DNA from: Siphonodentalium dalli
Lineage: Eukaryota > Mollusca > Scaphopoda > Gadilida > Siphonodentaliidae
Direction: 5' to 3'
Length of the DNA: 64,000 nt
Assembly (NCBI GenBank): GCA_032622095.1
Contig: CP136061.1
Span: 258,818,077-258,882,076, forward strand
Part shown: positions 45,265 through 57,092 of the stretch, piece after piece
How positions within the stretch are numbered: position 1 is the stretch's first letter
How the letters are laid out: each line of letters begins with the position of its first letter
Translations under genes and position numbers: made by a program
Notes under the pieces: generated by a model
The model's input: only the letters and a program-made list of their open reading frames with translations
What the model was told of the DNA's origin: nothing
The model's database searches: none

Positions 45265-45317
45265 CGTCGCGCCGGATGCATCAATGGCATGAAACCACCC
45301 TTATATGGTTATAATTT

Positions 45318-46262
45318 GCTATAATAGTGGGTCATGCTGATTGGCTATGATGCTGGTGGGTCATGGTGATTTGGTGTGATGTTGGTGGGTCCTGGTGATT
45401 TGGTGTGATGTTGGTGGGTCCTGGTGATTTGGTGTGATGTTGGTGGGTCCTGGTGATTTGGTGTGATGTTGGTGGGTCGTGCTAATTTGCTATGATGCTG
45501 GTGGGTCATGGTGATTTGGTGTGATGTTGGTGGGTCCTGGTGATTTGGTGTGATGTTGGTGGGTCCTGGTGATTTGGTGTGATGTTGGTGGGTCCTGGTG
45601 ATTTGGTGTGATGTTGGTGGGTCGTGCTAATTTGCTATGATGCTGGTGGGTCATGGTGATTTGGTGTGATGTTGGTGGGTCCTGGTGATGTTGGTGGGTC
45701 CTGGTGATTTGGTGTGATGTTGGTGGGTCGTGCTAATTTGCTATGATGCTGGTGGGTCCTGGTAATTTGGTGTGATGTTGGTGGGTCGTGCTAATTTGCT
45801 ATGATGCTGGTGGGTCGTGCTAATTTGCTATGATGCTGGTGGGTCCTGCTGAATTACTATGATGCTGGTAGGTCCTGCTGAATTACTATGATGCTGGTAG
45901 GTCCTGCTGAATTACTATGATGCTGGTAGGTCCTGCATGCTGAATTACTATGATGTTGGTGGGTCCTGCTGATTTACTATGTCATGTTGGTGTTCCTGCT
46001 CATTTGCTATGATGCTGGCGGGTCCGTCTGATTTGCTATGATGTTGGTGGCTCCTTCTGATTTGCTGTGATGTAGGTGGGTCCGTCTGATTTGCTGTGAT
46101 GTAGGTGGGTCCGTCTGATTTGCTGTGATGTAGGTGGGTCCTGCTGAATTGCTATGATGTTGGTGGGTCCTGCTGAATTGCTATGATGTAGGTGGGTCCG
46201 TCTGATTTGCTGTGATGTAGGTGGGTCCTGCTGAATTGCTATGATGCTTGTGGGTCCTGCTG
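45318..46262. repeat. ~29-bp minisatellite, about 32 units
   Basis: Units of the type GGTGGGTCCTGGTGATTTG plus GTGTGATGTT, drifting to GGTGGGTCCTGCTGAATTGC and GGTGGGTCCGTCTGATTTGC toward the right. Blocks of variants repeat, indicating higher-order amplification. Frames within it are by-products. Confidence 0.95.
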
Positions 46263-46375
46263 AATACATTGGCCTAACAATATTTACCTTGACCTAGTAA
46301 GCCAGTGTATATACTCTTATATATGCAAGGTTCATATGGGAGACTCGCATATATAGGAGGATGCATTGAACAGGA
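46263..46375. mobile_element. F1 hairpin relic
   Basis: Degraded F1-type palindrome: ACTCTTATATATGCAAGG...CTCGCATATATAGGAGGATGC with ATTGGCCTAACAAT at its left. Arms strongly diverged. Confidence 0.6.
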
Positions 46376-46760
46376 TCTTCAATGATGTAGGGAAAGATTC
46401 TGTTCCTTTCATCTTGAGCTGCAAAGCACAAATAGGAAGAAGTAATTTGGAAGCAACTCTGTGGAGTGAAGTTAATTATTACTTTTTACATGCTGCATAG
46501 AAATTACATCTGCGTGTTTTCATTAATATGTCAATATTTCACAGATGATAAATTCTCTCTCTTTTAATCATGATCGCATTCTGTTTATTTTATAGTTTGG
46601 GGGCAGCAATTGTGGGGGATATAAAAACACTTCCTGAGGCACAATGTTATAAAATCGAGATGATTAATAATGGTAATGTGATAAGTGAATTGAGTTGGTT
46701 ATGTTTGTCACACTTCAGAGGTAACATAATTATTTGATGCAGGTATCTTCGGGCTTCTTC
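46376..46760 (+). repeat. Segmental repeat S, copy A
   Basis: Contains CACAAATAGGAAGAAGTAA, TTTTCATTAATATGTCAATA, ATGATAAATTCTCTCTC and ATCGAGATGATTAATAATGG in this order. The same order recurs at 47345-47760 and partly at 48185-48420, 53828-53960 and 54540-54712. No gene recognised. Confidence 0.85.
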
Positions 46761-47175
46761 ACTGATCTGCTGGCCAGGACATGTAGGTCATGGGCTGACA
46801 ATCCCATATGATGATTTGCTGGCCAGTACATGTAGGTCGTGGGTTGACAATCCCATATGATTTGCTGGCCAGGACATGTAGGTCATGGGCTGACATCCCA
46901 TATGATTTGCTGGCCAGGACATGTAGATCATGGGCTGACAATCCCATATAATGAGTTGCTGGCCAGTACATGTAGGTCGTGGGCTGACAATCCCATATGA
47001 TGATTTGCTGGCCAGGACATGTAGGTCATGGGCTGACATCCCATATGATTTGCTGGCCAGGACATGTAGGTCATGGGCTGACAATCCCATGATGATTTGC
47101 TGGCCAGTACATGTAGGTCATAACCTCATAACCTGACAATCCCATATGATGATTTGCTGGCCAGTACATATCAGT
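46761..47175. repeat. ~45-50-bp minisatellite, about 9 units
   Basis: Units of the type TTGCTGGCCAGGACATGTAG followed by GTCATGGGCTGACAATCCCA and TATGATGAT. Variants alternate GGACATG and GTACATG. The unit itself is part of segmental repeat S (a few units also near 47755-47900). Confidence 0.95.
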
Positions 47176-47892
47176 TAACCTAACTCAATATACAGCCCTT
47201 AATGCAATTGATATGTTTCTTCTATGGCTTTGGTTTAGAATTGCATTATATACTATTTTGACTTCTATGGCTTTTTCTATGGCATCGCCTTTTATGGTAA
47301 CTAATTTCCAGGCTGGTTAATACTGCTTTATGTAAATCATCAGGACTCCGGGAAAGTGTTTGTTCATTTCATCTTGAATCTGTTAAACACAAATAGGAAG
47401 AAGTAACTTGGAAGCGACACAAGGAAGTGAAAGTAATGATTATTTTTTACACTGCTGCATACAAATTACATCTGCGTGTTTTCATTAATATGTCAATATT
47501 TCACAGATGATAAATTTTCTCTCTTTTAATCGTGATCACTTTCTGTATATTTTATAGTTTGGAGGTCAGGATTTGTGAGGGATATAAAACACTTCCTGCG
47601 GCATCAGATAATAAATTTCTTCTGAAGTCGAGATAATTAATAATGGTTTAGTGCTGATAAGTAAATTGAGTTCGGGTTACAATTATCACATTTCAGAGGT
47701 AATATAATTATTTGAAGCAATTAAATCTCGATCTTGAGGCTTCTTCACTGATTTGCTGGCCAGGACATGTAGGACATGTAGGTCATAGCTGACAATCCTG
47801 GCCCCAAGCTATGGTGATTAACTGACCAGTACATGTCATAGCCTCACAATCCCATATGATGATTTTCTGTGCAATACACATCAGTTGACCTA
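47176..47892 (+). repeat. Segmental repeat S, copy B and junction
   Basis: 47345-47760 repeats copy A in order. Its stretch GAAGTCGAGATAATTAATAA (47623-47642) is the empty site for the 2.7-kb insertion at 54713. It ends with TTGCTGGCCAGGACATGTAG units. No gene. Confidence 0.85.
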
Positions 47893-48044
47893 CAGTAATG
47901 CCCTAAGTAATCGACTCCTTAAACACAGCAAAATTACCCGAGAGCTTTCCGATGAATGGCAACAAGCCATATTTCCGACTTAATCCTGAAAAGTTACCCA
48001 TAATTCTGCTGTGTTTAAGGAGTCGATTACTTAGGGCATTACTG
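47893..48044. mobile_element. Palindromic MITE F3, left arm shortened
   Basis: Starts CAGTAATGCCCTAAG after TA. Much of the left arm after AGCAAAATTACC is missing, while the right arm is complete to CATTACTG with TA. Confidence 0.85.
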
Positions 48045-48530
48045 TAACTCAATACAGCCCTTTAAATTAAAACATGTTTCTTCCACGGCACTGCTTCAGA
48101 ATTGCTTGATATTCTATATTGGCTTCATCGGATTTTTCTGCGGCACCGCCTTACGGGGGTTGGTTAATTCTGCTGAATGTAAATTGTCAGGGAAAGTGTT
48201 TGTTAATTTCTTCTTGAATCTGTAAAACTCAAATAGGAAGAAGTAATTTGGGAATTTAATTATTACTTTTTATACGCTGCATACAAATTACATCTGCATG
48301 TTTTCATTAATATGTCACTATGTTACAGATGATAAATTCTCTCTTTTTTTTTAATCGTGATCATCACTTACTGCATATTTTATGTCAGGATTTGTGAGAG
48401 TTATAAAAACATCATCATTGTATGACCTTATCACCATACAGAATAGCTTTAGCCCTGTGAGCCAGAAGAAATACAGGAAATAAGAATTTGCTTAACCTGT
48501 TAGCGGGTGAGTACATCATATATGAAGTTA
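48045..48530 (+). repeat. Segmental repeat S, copy C
   Basis: 48185-48420 matches copies A and B (AAATAGGAAGAAGTAATTTG, ATTAATATGTCACTATG) but is shorter and more diverged. No gene. Confidence 0.75.
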
Positions 48531-48743
48531 CAGTAATGCCCTAAATAATCGACTCCTTAACCAAAGAAGAATTATGGGTAACTTTTCAGGATTTAGTCGG
48601 AAATAGGGCTTGTTGCCATTCACCGGAAAGCTCTCCGTGAGAGCTTTCCGATGAATGGCAACAAGCCACATTTCCAATTAAATCCTGAAAAGTTACCCAT
48701 AATTCTCCTGTGGTTAAGGAGTCAATTATTTAGGGCATTACTG
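48531..48743. mobile_element. Palindromic MITE F3
   Basis: Starts CAGTAATGCCCTAAAT after TA. The right flank is CA instead of TA. Arms ~100 bp with a CTCTCCGTGAGAG centre. Confidence 0.9.
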
Positions 48744-48754
48744 CATATCCATGG

Positions 48755-49372
48755 GAAATGTTTAGATAATAAGTTACATGTCTATACTTAAAACACTCAT
48801 TGATGAGTAGTTACCCTTTAGGAAATGTTTAGATAATAAGTTACATGTCTATACTAAACACTCATTGATGAGTAGTTACCATATAGGAAATGTTTAGATA
48901 ATAAGTTACATGTCTATACTAAACACTCATTGATGAGTAGTTACCCTATAGGAAATGTTTAGATAATAAGTTACATGTCTATACTTAAAACACTCATTGA
49001 TGAGTAGTTACCCTATAGGAAATGTTTAGATAATAAGTTACATGTCTATACTAAACACTCATTGATGAGTAGTTACCCTATAGGAAATGTTTAGATAATA
49101 AGTTACATGTCTATACTAAACACTCATTGATGAGTAGTTACCCTATAGGAAATGTTTAGATAATAAGTTACATGTCTATACTTAAAACACTCATTGATGA
49201 GTAGTTACCCTATAGGAAATGTTTAGATAATATGTTACACTGTCTATACTAAACACTCATTGATGAGTAGTTACCCTATAGGAAATGTTTAGATAATATG
49301 TTACACTGTCTATACTAAACACTCATTGATGAGTAGTTGTCACATAGGAAATGCTTAGATAATAAGTTTTTC
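48755..49372 (+). repeat. ~66-bp minisatellite, about 10 units
   Basis: Units starting GGAAATGTTTAGATAATAAG and ending TGAGTAGTTACCCTATA, in two lengths that differ by three bases (TATACTAAACACTC versus TATACTTAAAACACTC). Low divergence indicates recent expansion. There are no spacers, so it is not CRISPR-like. Confidence 0.97.
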
Positions 49373-49392
49373 AATATACCATAGTTTATTTG

Positions 49393-50291
49393 CAAGCCTG
49401 GATATAAGAGGTCGGACACAGTCATTGACCGAGCCAAATACACCGATGACCGGCGCCGCCTTATTATCGTCCGTCAGTTTGTCCGGCGCCCATTATCTTC
49501 ACAAAAAATATATAATTAATGGGAAAACAACAAGTAGATGTATTATCCGCGGCAAAGACATTCAATTACCACTACTGTGCACTAAATATCAAATCCCCCC
49601 ACCAATACAACACGTTTTACCGAAAACATGTTAATGATCTGTCTTCACGTCCGCACTATTTACGACTTTCTATTTTTAGAACGTGAAAAACCCAGAAAAA
49701 ATGGCTGCCACTGGGGGGAAACTCCAACCAAGAAATACACTTCGTCGTGTTTTTCTCGTTTGATGTAAGATACACGGAGATGTAACAAGTTAAATCAGCA
49801 CAAGTGTAATATATTCCACAAGTTAAGGGTGTTAGTTGGAGATTTAGCGGAAGAAATTCCGAAAAAATTCATACCGGGTAGTTTTTAAATCGCCGCGTTT
49901 TGAAACATGTGCTCGTGTTTACTTGGGGGAAGCACGGCGTAGGATTTTTTCTGCGGACTAATAATGAAATAGTATTTTTGAAACTGGAAAAGAATTCAGC
50001 AGAGACATACTGCAAATGACAGCCTTGTCTGACTTTGCACCCCTGTCACATTATGACATGAGTCACATGATAATATGAGCTTCAGCTAAAAGTGATGTAA
50101 AACACCATAATTCATAACATGGTACATCAATGAATCTAATTTGTGCATTGGAATGGGCTAAAAAAAAAAACTAATTGCTGCTAATTATTGATACCAGGTA
50201 AATGACAGACACACTTTTCAAATGTCAGACGCCGAATCTTTGGTGCCTGTCATTGTGTCAGACACTCAAAATAAATTTATATCCAGGCTTG
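49393..50291. mobile_element. hAT-like non-autonomous element with 8-bp duplication
   Basis: Ends CAAGCCTGGATATAA and its complement, with an exact 8-bp duplication TTTATTTG (49385-49392 and 50292-50299). The right subterminal region contains GTGTCTGACACAATGACAG, reminiscent of GTGTCTGTCATTTGC in F2, and both families start CAAGCC. The 899-bp interior has no transposase; the 69-residue frame at 49425-49634 matches nothing I know. Confidence 0.85.
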
Positions 50292-51512
50292 TTTATTTGG
50301 ATGAACTTATTATCTCAACATTTCTCTGCAATAAATAGGACTCCTTCTGTTTTTAGCTCACCTGAGACGAAGTCTCCGGTGGAGCTATAGTCATCACTCC
50401 TCGTCCGTCGTCCGTCCGTCCGTCCGTCTGTCTGTATGTCTGTCCGTCAGTCCGTCTGTCCGTCCGTCAACTTTTTTAAAAACATCTTCTCCTCTGAAAC
50501 CATCATACCAAATTGGTTCATATTTGGTGTGGATGTTCCCTAGGTGACTCTCATTCAGATTTGTTCAAATGAGGTCACTGGGTCAAATAGTTGCCAAACC
50601 AGGGTCATAACTCTATTCCTCCACAGTAATTCTTACAACAACTTCTTGTCCATAACCATTGTGCCGATTTAGCTAATATTTGGTATGGAGGGTCCTTGGG
50701 TGACTGGTGTTCAGATTTGTTCAAATGAGGTCACCCGGTCAATTAGTTGAGAAACCAGGGCCATAACTCATAGTAATTCTTACAATGACTTCATCTACAA
50801 ACATATTCGGCCGATTTAGCTTATATTTGGTACTGAGGGACCTTGGGTGACTGGGAATCAGATTTGTTCAAATTGGATCACTGGGTCATTAGGGGCAGAG
50901 CCAGGGACATAACTCTAAAAACCAAAAAATTACATTTTTGTATTTTGATCATATTTGGTGTGGATGTTCCCTAGGTGACTGTCATTCAGATTTGTTCAAA
51001 TGAGGTCACTGTGTCAAACAGTTGCGAAACCAGGGCCATAACTATATTCCTCCTTGGTAATTCTTATAACGACTTCTTGTCTATAACCATTGTGCCGATT
51101 TAGTTTATATTTGGTATGTGGGGTCATTGAATGACTGGGGTTCAGATTTGTTCAAATGGGGTCACTGGGTCAAATTCGGGTGCAGGCAGGGCCATAATTC
51201 CCAAAAAAATAATAAAAAATTCAGGAACTCCTTGATCAATTTAACATACAACAAAAATTATCACCCTCCTCCCACATGACCCAGAACCCCACCCTGCCCC
51301 CAACCAACAGCATTCCACCCTATCTCATTTCCTAACTCACAGGATCTCCCCCACCAGTCAATTGTATTAGCTACAGACAGAGAGAGTTAATATAAATACA
51401 CACACAGGCATCAATTGAGATGTTTATCAGGCTGACAGGTGTGAACTTAATGCACCAGACAGCACTCATGCCAATGTGTGTTATTAAAATAAAAACAAAT
51501 TATTGTTCTCTA

Positions 51513-51949
51513 ACCTGAATTTAGTGTGTCTGGCATTTGCAGAATGAGGTTCCCAGAGGGTGAATTTAGTTATGCTACCCTGCACAGCAGTCTAGCATCA
51601 CCAAATACACTAGCCAGGGTCCTCATTCTGCTTAAGCCTCATCTTCTGGGAAGTATATAGGCACTTAATTTGACATTTTTACTTACTTTTTCCCTTCTAT
51701 TTAGTTTCTATATCCCCTAATTTGTGAATATAAAATGCATAATTGAGGTGCCCAGTGGGTGCACATCACCAACTTTAACTGGAGAACTTCAATCTAATGC
51801 TATGTCTCCCATAGCAGTTGAGGCCTACACAGAATGAGGTCCTCAGAGGGTGAATTTGGTGATGCTAGCCCGCATTGCAGGATTGTGTCATTAAATTCAC
51901 CCTTATGGGACCTCATTGTGCAAATGTCAGACACTATGTTCAGGCTTGG
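51513..51949. mobile_element. Foldback element F2, diverged full-length copy
   Basis: Left hairpin at about 51537-51634 with damaged arm (CCAAATACACTAGCCAGGG), ~190-bp interior matching 26080-26250 in reverse, right hairpin about 51831-51918, end CAGGCTTG. Nested in the Helentron-like element, as F2 copies are in the other one. Confidence 0.75.
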
Positions 51950-52419
51950 CTGTTCGAATATTATGTTCTTAACCACCAGTATCCAATTGAACTCATTATA
52001 CCCTGAAAAGAAAACTTGGGGGGGGGGGGTATATTGGATTGAATTTGTCAGTATCTATGTCAGACTGTTTTCCCATCCATCCATCTGTCATGTCTCTATC
52101 CGTCCATCAATTGTTTTCTTCTCCAGATACATATTAAAGACCAAATGGGTTTAAATATTTAGGTGTGGATGTAAATCCTTGTTTTGAACACAGCTGTAGG
52201 AGTAACACATTGGTATCACTGGGCAAATGTTTGTGCCATCATTAATTATCTTCATGTCAACAGGTCTCCCAGACATTCTTGTTGCTGATAGTGGCTTTAT
52301 GAATGGAATTTTATCCCATGTTTATCTCAGATACAAATTGCCTGTTAGAAAGATAAAGTTTATTTTTACTATTAATATTAACCATTTCATGACCAGAGTT
52401 GTGCTGGTGAGACCCTGTG

Positions 52420-52486
52420 CTTGTGCATTCTCTTATATATGCTCCCATGGGAAGCCTTCCATATAAAAGAGAATGCACTGGCTTTC
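52420..52486. mobile_element. F1 hairpin relic
   Basis: CTGTGCTTGTGCATTCTCTT, then a diverged centre and AAAAGAGAATGCACTGGC. Only the stem base is conserved. Confidence 0.6.
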
Positions 52487-53642
52487 CAGGTCATGGTAAT
52501 TTTGTTAAGGCAATAGGCATCCAAATACATGATGTATGTCATATTCTTGCAGGGATGTCGCCACTGTGTTGGGGGGGGGGGGGTGATTTACAGATTTGTT
52601 CAATGAAATGTAATTTTTGAGCTCACATCTTCTCTAGACTGAATGGGTTCATATTTGGTGTAGATGTTCCCTAGGTGACTTACATTCATATTTGTTTAAA
52701 TGAGGTCACTCTATCAAATGGTTATGAAGGCAGGGCCATAACTCTTGCTCTCCATAGTAATTCTTAAAAACTACCTCTTCTGCTGTACCATCAGGTTGAA
52801 CGGGTTCATATTTGGTATGAACAGTCCTTGGGTGACCTGGAGTTCAGATTTTTTTTTCAAATGGGGTCATTGGTTTTAAATGGGGTCAACTTGTCAACTA
52901 GGGGTCAAGCAAAGGAAAGTTTTCCTCTTAATATGCTTCCTTCACACAGACCATCAGGTCTATTTTATTGATATTTAGTATGAAGGGTTCTTTGGTATCT
53001 GGGATTCAAATTTATTCAGATGGGGTCACCAGATTAAATAGACTGGGACCAGGGACATAACTGTATGTCTCTATAGTAATACTTAAAAATGTCTTCTCAA
53101 GAGAGGTTGGACTATTTAGCTTACATATAGTATGGAGGATCCTTTAGTGACTGAGATTCAGATTTGTTAACATGAGGTCACCCTGTCAAGAAATGACGGG
53201 GCTATGGGGACTTCACTTAAAACATCTACCTTGGAACTACCTGACTGATTAATCTTGACATATATATGTTGTTTTCGGGTTCATGGATAATTGGGCTTCA
53301 AACATGTCTAAATAGTTTATAAAACGGTGCTTGTGAGATTGGAAATTTCGAACAATTGAGAAAGTTTGAGACGTCAGTTGTGAAATTCTAACCTAAGACT
53401 TGGGAATCTGGAGCCCGGTCAGGAGGGGATATGTTTAGCTGGAGGGGGATCTGTAGTGTTCCATTGGTAATTTAAAGGTAGATATTCGCTGATCGACATG
53501 AAGCCTCTCTAGCCACATATCCTGTGTAGATCCGCTTCTTTTAAAGTGATTATGAAAAGTTCTGACTGTTATGGTCTCAAGAGTCCCAGTCTTATCAGTC
53601 TTTGCAGTCTGGTGAGCGACCCCACAGTCTTTGACTGTCTTG

Positions 53643-54032
53643 TTTTATTGTATTATTTGTCATCTAATTATATTTTCTGAAACCCCCTCCAAATGAATAA
53701 TTGACCATTCCAATATACATGTTTATAGCTAAATGGGAGAATCAGTTTAGTAAATAAAAGGGTTGAAAGGGTTTACACTATTATAACTGGGTGGAAAAAT
53801 TAATTTCGTAAAGAAAGGGTTAAAACTTTGTGAGTTTTCATTATTTATTTATGTCAATATTTCAGAGATGATAAATTTTCTCTCTTTTAATCATGATAAC
53901 TTATCCTATAGTTTATATTTTGGAGGTCAGCATTTGTGAGGGATATAAAAAATCACCATTCTATGAGTTTATCAAGATCAATAACAGTTTTAGCCTCATG
54001 AACCAGAAGATATACAGGAAATAAGAATTTAC
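53643..54032. repeat. Intergenic with segmental repeat S, copy D
   Basis: 53828-53960 carries the ATTTATGTCAATATTTCAG / GATAAATTTTCTCTCTTTTA block of repeat S. 53700-53825 resembles 39525-39595 (GGGAGAATC, AAAGGGTT). No gene. Confidence 0.6.
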
Positions 54033-54450
54033 TTAACCCTTTACAGAAGGGCCCTGTGCCAATACATTCTCCTATATATGCGAGTCGACCATAGGTCGCC
54101 TCGCATATATAAGAGAATGCATTACCTTAACACATATTAAAAATGATAAAATTATCAAAGAATGTAGAAAAATATTATAAAAAATGTAAGAAAAAATGAT
54201 AAAAAGTGTTAAATTTTTTTTTTTTTAGGCCAATGCATTCTCTTATATATGCGAGGCGACCTATGGTCGACTTGCATATATAAGAGAATGCATTGGCACA
54301 GGGCATAACTGTAACCATCACAATGTGGTCAATGAACCGGTTCCAATGATATCCATATTTGTATGGTGTTATTGAGACAGACCGAAGATATTTTAGGCTG
54401 TTGAAGCTTTATTTGGGCGTTTTTGGCCGCTTTGTTGGGTAAAGGGTTAA
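54033..54450. mobile_element. TTAA-target element carrying two F1 hairpins
   Basis: TTAA flanks (54033-54036 and 54447-54450) with inner ends CCCTTTAC and GTAAAGGG. Inside are F1 hairpins at 54058-54125 and 54228-54298 in inverted order and a unique right portion (AACCGGTTCCAATGATATCC). A related copy is at 62988-63379. TTAA targets with CCC-type ends are typical of piggyBac-like elements. No transposase. Confidence 0.8.
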
Positions 54451-54712
54451 CACTTTGTCGGGTGAGAATGTAATATGTTGATGTTATATCCATGGGTGTT
54501 AAAATCAAGAATCAATATAAATAATTAAAATAATAAACTGCTGGAAATTCTCATTATTATGTCAATATTTCACGGATGATAAATTCTTTCTCTTTTAATC
54601 ATGATCACTTACCGTTTTACAGTTTTGAGGTCAGGATTTGTGTGGGATATTAAAACATTTCCTGGGGCTCCAGGGGGGGCTCCTGTTAATAAATTTCTAC
54701 TGAAGTCCAGAT
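54451..54712 (+). repeat. Segmental repeat S, copy E (left part)
   Basis: About 54545-54712 matches copies A and B up to GAAGTCCAGAT, where the 2.7-kb insertion begins. The match resumes at 57448 (AGATAACTAATAATGG). Confidence 0.8.
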
Positions 54713-55187
54713 GTACTGGGTGGGAACTGCGACATGAGAAATTGTTTTTGTCCGATAATTGATCATGAGTGCAAAGCTCCGCGGTGCAGTTCTGGTAAAA
54801 ACGTTATGTAGAGAACCAACACGAGACAGGACCACAAACTGAATAATGAATGTAATATTTCCATTATAGCATAACTGTGTACTCAGAGAGCATACTGAAG
54901 CTGAAATATAAAGTTGTGACTGTTTCCCCATTGGTTTATCAGGAGCTATGCCTACCTGGGGAATGTATAATTCTACTAACATTGCCAAAAATTTCAAAGA
55001 AATTGACCGTATCACTCCCTAGAAAACATCGTCTGAACTACACTCAATTGTCAATATTTACACCAGGATTCGGGACGCATTTTATAATACTATCGGCGAT
55101 AAATTCACACAATTGATTTCGACATTGTGAGTCATTGCATTTAATTAATATAAAAGATGGAAGTGTGTGTTGTATTCGTAGAAATAA

Positions 55188-55318
55188 CAACTTTGAGCAA
55201 GATTATTCTCCATTTCAATTTGATCACCCAACTGGAGTGTTTCACATCACTTTAAAGTGATGTGAAACACTCCGGTATGGTGATCAAATACATATGGAGA
55301 ATAATCTTGTTCAAAGTG
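55188..55318. repeat. Palindrome with ~62-bp arms
   Basis: AACTTTGAGCAAGATTATTC and its complement flank a perfect centre CATCACTTTAAAGTGATG. Both arms contain GTTTCACATCAC or its complement. Probably another foldback element. Confidence 0.85.
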
Positions 55319-55404
55319 GTAATTTTTTCAAATATTATATCCAAATTGACAACACACACCGTCATTCTTATAGATTAATTAAATGCAGTGACTCTCGATT
55401 GTGA

Positions 55405-55828
55405 ATTTTTTTTACCCTGTGCCAATGCATTCTCTTATATATGCGAGTCGACCATAGGTCGCCTCGCATATATAAGAGAATGCATTGGCCTAACAATTTT
55501 TTATCATTTTTTTTAAATAAATGTTTCTTACAATTTTTAGGACATAAAATAAAAAACATCCATTACCCTGCAGGGAGCCCCACACATATATAGAAGAGTG
55601 TCGTCTGCTCATGTTTGTCTGGGGCTCTGTATGGCTGAAATTATAAATTTTTTAAAAGAATACAAGAAAAAATTATTAAAATTGTAAAAAATTGTTAGGC
55701 CAATGCATTCTCTTATATATGCGAGGCGACCTATGGTCGACTCGCATTTATAAGAGAATGCATTGGCACAGGGTTAAAAAAAATCCCGACTGACGACTGG
55801 ATTTGATATGGCTGGTCACATATTTCTG
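55405..55828. mobile_element. Foldback element F1, second long copy
   Basis: Hairpins at 55421-55489 and 55698-55767. The interior (CCCTGCAGGGAGCCCCACAC, CATGTTTGTCTGGGGCTCTG) is the reverse complement of 2640-2745. The right end retains GATATGGCTGGTCACATAT; the left terminal segment before TTTTACCCTGTG is lost or diverged. Nested in the 2.7-kb element. Confidence 0.85.
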
Positions 55829-56885
55829 AGCATATTTTTTTATAACAAATATTGACTCTTCCAATCTTAGGCCTGTTGAATTAAAATATAGTACCATTAT
55901 TCTGCAGATGGGGGGGGGGCTTATTGAAATCGCAATTTCTATCCTATTTCAAAGAGGCCCGTCCAAAATATATCATCGCTTCTCAGCCGGGTTCGCGCTG
56001 CCACTTGCCAAATTTGCCAATGGCAAAAATAATTCACATTTGGCAAAAAATATTTTCATTTGGCAAAAGTTTTGGCAAGTCACTTTTTAATTCCTCAAGA
56101 AAGTTGAAAAATATTGGTCAATCAATATCATTCATTTCAGGAAACTCTTACAAGATAATTATATTAGTTGCATTTTATAAGGTTTAGAAAAAGTTAACAC
56201 CTATTAAGATACAGATAATCTCATAGCATCAGTTTCCGACGGTTGGAGGGATACTAGTATTTAGTGTGGTGGTAGTGTTTACATAGCTAATCCTCCTGTG
56301 ATGTGCCCTTCTTATGAAGCTGCCCTTACACCATTGTATTGTTCGGTGATTGGCTTATTGTTATATGATACATGCGAGTATAATTAAGTATTAACTATCT
56401 GCTTTTCTATCGATATTAAAAGTCGTTCAAACCACGAGTGTCGAAACATAAGATATAAGGTTGAAGAAAATGATACTATCAGGGATAGCTAGCATTTGGC
56501 AAATGCTGAAATAATTTGGCAAAAAATATTCTCATTAATTTTGGTCCAGCTTCTCAGACCACTTTGATGTAGTAGGCCTATTACTGTGTGTGCTTCCTAA
56601 GTATTTTGTTATTCAACTAAGTTCAACTGTCGGGAAATATGATGACAACTTAGAATGAAATGATCCCCCGAGTATGCCAGATGTTCGGTCTATTCTTACT
56701 GAAATTTCCTACATACCTAATCGATAAGGAACTCAGATCAGACAAACATGGTCAATTGTCCTCTTAAATAACCATTCTGGCGTTAACAGAGCATCTTTTA
56801 GCTTTTACATGTGTATGAGTGAACCATAAGCATTCATGTGCTTCTTAAAACACACACTGAATGGTACCGATGATATGTGTGTAAC
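55829..56885. other. Non-coding interior with TTTGGCAAA motifs
   Basis: A repeated motif TTTGGCAAA appears about six times at 56009-56075 and again near 56495-56525, both followed or preceded by similar CTTCTCAG sequence. A poly-G tract is at 55910-55918. No gene recognised. Confidence 0.5.
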
Positions 56886-57092
56886 TGCATGAGAGCAGGT
56901 TATATTGTGTGTAACCATAACGCTGAGAGCAGGTTATATTATGTGTAACCATAATGCTGAGAGCAGGTTATATTGCGTGTAACCATAACGCTGAGAGCAG
57001 GTTATATTGTGTGTAACCATAACACTGAGAGCAGGTTATATTGTGTGTAACCATAACGCTGAGAGCAGGTTATATTGTGTGTAACCATAACA
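56886..57092 (+). repeat. 34-bp minisatellite, 6 units
   Basis: Units GAGAGCAGGTTATATTGTGT plus GTAACCATAACGCT, with single-base differences. Confidence 0.97.

Larger units (their letters stand above)
50355..53642 (+). mobile_element. Helentron-like non-autonomous element, long copy
   Basis: Starts with hairpin AGCTCACCTGAGACGAAGTC...GGTGGAGCT (50355-50387), then CGTCCGTC repeats (50399-50468), then about four diverged ~170-bp repeats to ~51180 (GATTTGTTCAAATGAGGTCA, CCAGGGCCATAACTC), an F2 element, a poly-G hairpin relic, an F1 relic, more diverged repeats (52620-53190), and ends CTTTGACTGTCTTG followed by T. Both ends match the element at 25320-27398 in reverse. No helicase or Rep domain seen. 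It may be one element with nested insertions or two joined copies. Confidence 0.65.

Noticed and set aside
46036-47136. Tandem-repeat peptides on both strands
   Set aside because: By-products of two minisatellites whose unit lengths happen to stay open in several frames.
48755-49372. Regular repeats that might suggest a CRISPR array
   Set aside because: Units are directly adjacent with no variable spacers, the DNA is eukaryotic and no cas genes are present. It is a minisatellite, as are 45318-46262, 46761-47175 and 56886-57092.
54686-55015. 109-residue minus-strand frame at the edge of the 2.7-kb element
   Set aside because: Crosses the insertion boundary into repeat S and shows no known domain, so it cannot be an original gene of either.
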